Shown here: in pieces, positions 62,158-64,000 of the stretch
Layout of the letters: every line of letters begins with the position of its first letter
How positions within the stretch are numbered: position 1 is the stretch's first letter
Assembly (NCBI RefSeq): GCF_003253545.1
Contig: NZ_QKYV01000001.1
Coordinates: forward strand, 204,484-268,483
From: Mesonia algae
GTDB lineage: Bacteria > Bacteroidota > Bacteroidia > Flavobacteriales > Flavobacteriaceae
Length of the DNA stretch: 64,000 nt
Reading direction: 5' to 3'
Notes under the pieces: model-generated
Database searches by the model: none
The model's input: the letters and a program-made list of their open reading frames with translations, nothing else
Told to the model about the DNA's origin: nothing
Program-made: the position numbers and the translations under genes

Positions 62158-62175
62158 TTTTTTCTCTGTATATAA

Positions 62176-62205
62176 AAAAAACCCGCTAAGAATAGCGGGT
62201 TTTTT
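62176..62205. terminator. Bidirectional intrinsic terminator
   Basis: AAAAAACCCGCTA pairs with TAGCGGGTTTTTT around an AGAA loop. It lies between glyS and the convergent BspA-like gene. Confidence 0.93.
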
Positions 62206-62222
62206 ATTTAGGTTGTAGGGTT

Positions 62223-64000
62223 CTAATTTTTAATAAACCTTTTATTTACAGTCCCAAGATTGGTTTGAATTTGAAGAAAATAAACGCCAGCACTTAAACT
62301 TTCTAAATGAAGTTGTTGCTTGCTTTCTTTCACATTTATAAGTTCTAAACCGCTTAAATTATAAATTTTTAATTGTTCAATTTCTTGATTGTTTTTTACT
62401 TCGATATACAAGATATCTTTTGTTGGGTTGGGGTAAATGTTAATGTTATTTGCTAAGTCGTAATTAGACGTACTTAAATTATCAATAATTTCTGTGGAAA
62501 CCATATTGGTTATGATGGGTGCATTAAAATCAAAATAAATATTGGCGTCTCCGGTAATAAAATCTCCCACAGCTACGCCACTTTTAGGTTTAATTTTATA
62601 AGCTACAAAACCGTGACTTGCAGGCTCGTTGGTGTTTTCATCGGGAAGGTTGATTCCATCAAAAATAAACTCCACTTCGTTTTCGTTGGTTACTTCAATG
62701 CGATAGTTATGACTAGCATTTACAGGTCTTAAGGTGCTGTAATCTAATTTTGGATGCAGCGTATCTAAAATCCTTACATTAATAGCGCTTGCAGTTCCCG
62801 TGTTTTGAAAACGTATCAAGTAATTTAAATATTCATCGGCGTCATCAATTTTTATTTCTTCGCCTTGTAAAACTTGTTTATCGTTAGGATCGTAAGAATT
62901 TACTACGGTTTGGTCATACACAAACGTATTGTCGGTAGGTGTAAAGTCATTCGTACTCGGACTTACACTTGCGGTAAAGCTCAAAATATCATCTCCGTTT
63001 ACCGTTGGCGGTTGAAAGGTTTGCATGGTAATATCTACGGTCTGGAAAGTAAGCGGTTGTAAATTGGCTATATCAAAGGTTAGTTGATTCGTAGTAGTTG
63101 AGGTTGGCGTCACACTTGCATTAACAAAACTTTGCATGGTATCATCAAAATCTAAAGTTACCGTAGCATTGGTAACGGTTTGTGTACCTAGATTTTCTAT
63201 GACCAATTGGTAATCTGCTTCAAAACCGGGACGCGCTTCACTGGTAGGAATAAAAACCACATTTAAATCTTCCATGGTTTGATTAGCAGTCACACAAAAA
63301 TCAGCTACTTCAGTATTAGAATTGTTAAAAGTTACTTGTTGACTTGCTGGACTTGCAGAAAAATAACTTGGATAATTCACTACTGAAACGGTAAAATTTG
63401 TTCCAACAGTACCTAACTCATAATTTCCATTAATTGAATAAGAGAGTAAATCGTCACTCCCATCATTCGCATTGACCATAAACCCAGAAATAGCAGCATC
63501 ATTAGGGTCACACCCGTCATTATTTTCATCATAAGCAATAGTTCCAATAATTGAGTTACAGTTGTCTGATTGACCACTATCATGTATATCCCATCCCAAT
63601 TCATTTATTAAATAATTTCTAGCAGTTTCATTACAGTATTTTAAACCATTTGCATTTAATACTTTATTGTTTAAATCTAGTATTATAAATTGCGAAAGCA
63701 ATTTGTCATAATTTTGAATGTCCATGTTTGTGTAACTTAAAAACCCAGGAGATAAATAAGATTGTGCATGAAGAACCACATTCGGATTAAAGTTCCAGTT
63801 ATCTATGGGTTGATTAAAAACTTCTGCTTGACCAAACATACTTATCATATTTGTGACATTAGAGACATCCCAACTACTAATAGGTTGATTGAAAGAGAGG
63901 GCATATTGAAACATTCGAGTCATGTTAGTTACATTGGAGACATCCCAGTTATTAATTGGTTGATTAAAAAAATATGCATACTCAAACATACTTTCCATAT
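62223..64000 (-). CDS. BspA-like repeat surface protein with T9SS type A tail, C-terminal part
   Basis: The gene runs leftward and its 5' end lies beyond base 64000; 591 residues from the first Met in view. The N-terminal part in view is an array of 25-residue DUF285/BspA-type repeats (FNQPINNWDVSNVTNMTRMF, FNQPISSWDVSNVTNMISMF, then FNQPIDNWNF). A short linker with a cysteine and DENNDGCDPNDAAISG follows. A DUF11-like Ig domain (ARPGFEADYQLVIENLGTQT) comes next, then a DUF7619-type domain (VVNSYDPNDKQVLQGEE, GDANIYFDFNAPIITN), and finally a type A sorting domain (NINIYPNPTKDILYIEV, LSAGVYFLQIQTNLG) that directs export by the type IX system. It is expected at the cell surface. Ligand unknown. 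Confidence 0.92.
   Translation of the reverse strand, partial: MESMFEYAYFFNQPINNWDVSNVTNMTRMFQYALSFNQPISSWDVSNVTNMISMFGQAEVFNQPIDNWNFNPNVVLHAQSYLSPGFLSYTNMDIQNYDKLLSQFIILDLNNKVLNANGLKYCNETARNYLINELGWDIHDSGQSDNCNSIIGTIAYDENNDGCDPNDAAISGFMVNANDGSDDLLSYSINGNYELGTVGTNFTVSVVNYPSYFSASPASQQVTFNNSNTEVADFCVTANQTMEDLNVVFIPTSEARPGFEADYQLVIENLGTQTVTNATVTLDFDDTMQSFVNASVTPTSTTTNQLTFDIANLQPLTFQTVDITMQTFQPPTVNGDDILSFTASVSPSTNDFTPTDNTFVYDQTVVNSYDPNDKQVLQGEEIKIDDADEYLNYLIRFQNTGTASAINVRILDTLHPKLDYSTLRPVNASHNYRIEVTNENEVEFIFDGINLPDENTNEPASHGFVAYKIKPKSGVAVGDFITGDANIYFDFNAPIITNMVSTEIIDNLSTSNYDLANNINIYPNPTKDILYIEVKNNQEIEQLKIYNLSGLELINVKESKQQLHLESLSAGVYFLQIQTNLGTVNKRFIKN
63806..64000 (-). repeat. Tandem 75-base coding repeats (BspA/DUF285 units)
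   Basis: Inside the BspA-like gene, units of 75 bases (25 codons) repeat at least twice in view, with the FNQP codons starting near 63968, 63893 and 63818. The two complete-looking units are highly similar at the DNA level, and the third diverges after FNQPIDNWNF. The array continues off the right edge, so the total count is not known. Confidence 0.85.

Noticed and set aside
1..64000. CRISPR array, rRNA operon, insertion sequence or prophage
   Set aside because: No regular repeat-spacer pattern, rRNA sequence, transposase, integrase or phage structural gene was found on either strand.

Overview
The window looks like a chromosomal segment of a marine-type member of the Flavobacteriaceae (Bacteroidota). 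The DNA is AT-rich. Several promoters have the Bacteroidota form TTG-N19/20-TAnnTTTG. Two proteins carry type IX secretion C-terminal domains. Many lipoproteins have short SC-type lipoboxes, there is a SusC-like TonB receptor, and lipid A and LPS export genes mark a Gram-negative envelope. The mevalonate enzymes (HMG-CoA reductase plus a GYDIA-type GHMP kinase) and the ligase-associated DNA repair set also fit this family. No rRNA, CRISPR array, intact insertion sequence or prophage was seen. Every gap between genes is shorter than 300 bases, and the larger ones hold promoters, terminators, one tRNA, one structured repeat and one coding remnant.

Layout. 1-5.6 kb: the end of a sensor histidine kinase, then a leftward group made of a Prc-type protease, an OppC-like permease, a HIT protein and a lipoprotein. 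5.8-10.5 kb: a tight rightward operon surE, small membrane protein, lpxB, NlpC/P60 lipoprotein, comEC. 10.5-17 kb: a leftward peptide-use cluster (dipeptidyl peptidase IV, two POT peptide transporters) with a thioredoxin-fold protein downstream. 17.1-19.4 kb: HMG-CoA reductase and GHMP kinase. 19.5-27.2 kb: a leftward envelope operon starting at coaX and running through an outer-membrane protein, a TPR protein, lptC, a small membrane protein, a CorC/HlyC protein and a PpiD-like isomerase.

27.2-33.8 kb: tRNA-Phe, then the ligase-associated DNA repair operon (MBL-fold exonuclease, ATP-dependent ligase, Lhr-like helicase, PdeM endonuclease), interrupted by a structured repeat and a PrcB-like lipoprotein gene. 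34-37.5 kb: a TspO-related membrane protein and a leftward redox group (flavin disulfide reductase, SDR, DoxX). 37.6-42.8 kb: mfd, two unknown envelope proteins and a YraN nuclease. 42.8-47.2 kb: TonB receptor with a PQQ-type sugar dehydrogenase, and an LD-carboxypeptidase. 47.3-51.7 kb: metG, an unknown secreted protein and a histone-deacetylase-like hydrolase. 51.8-53.4 kb: two tandem Tat-exported ferritin-like proteins. 53.6-64 kb: a T9SS type B protein, ssb, an omega-amidase-like nitrilase, an Ig-like lipoprotein, ComF, a coiled-coil protein, glyS, and the end of a BspA-like repeat protein with a T9SS type A tail.

Most of the window is ordinary flavobacterial core genome. The least explained parts are the interrupted DNA repair operon with its repeat and the coding remnant just downstream, the tandem ferritin-like pair, and a few secreted or coiled-coil proteins without a recognised family. 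I did not find a clearly new multi-gene system. The repair operon with its embedded lipoprotein is the closest candidate.
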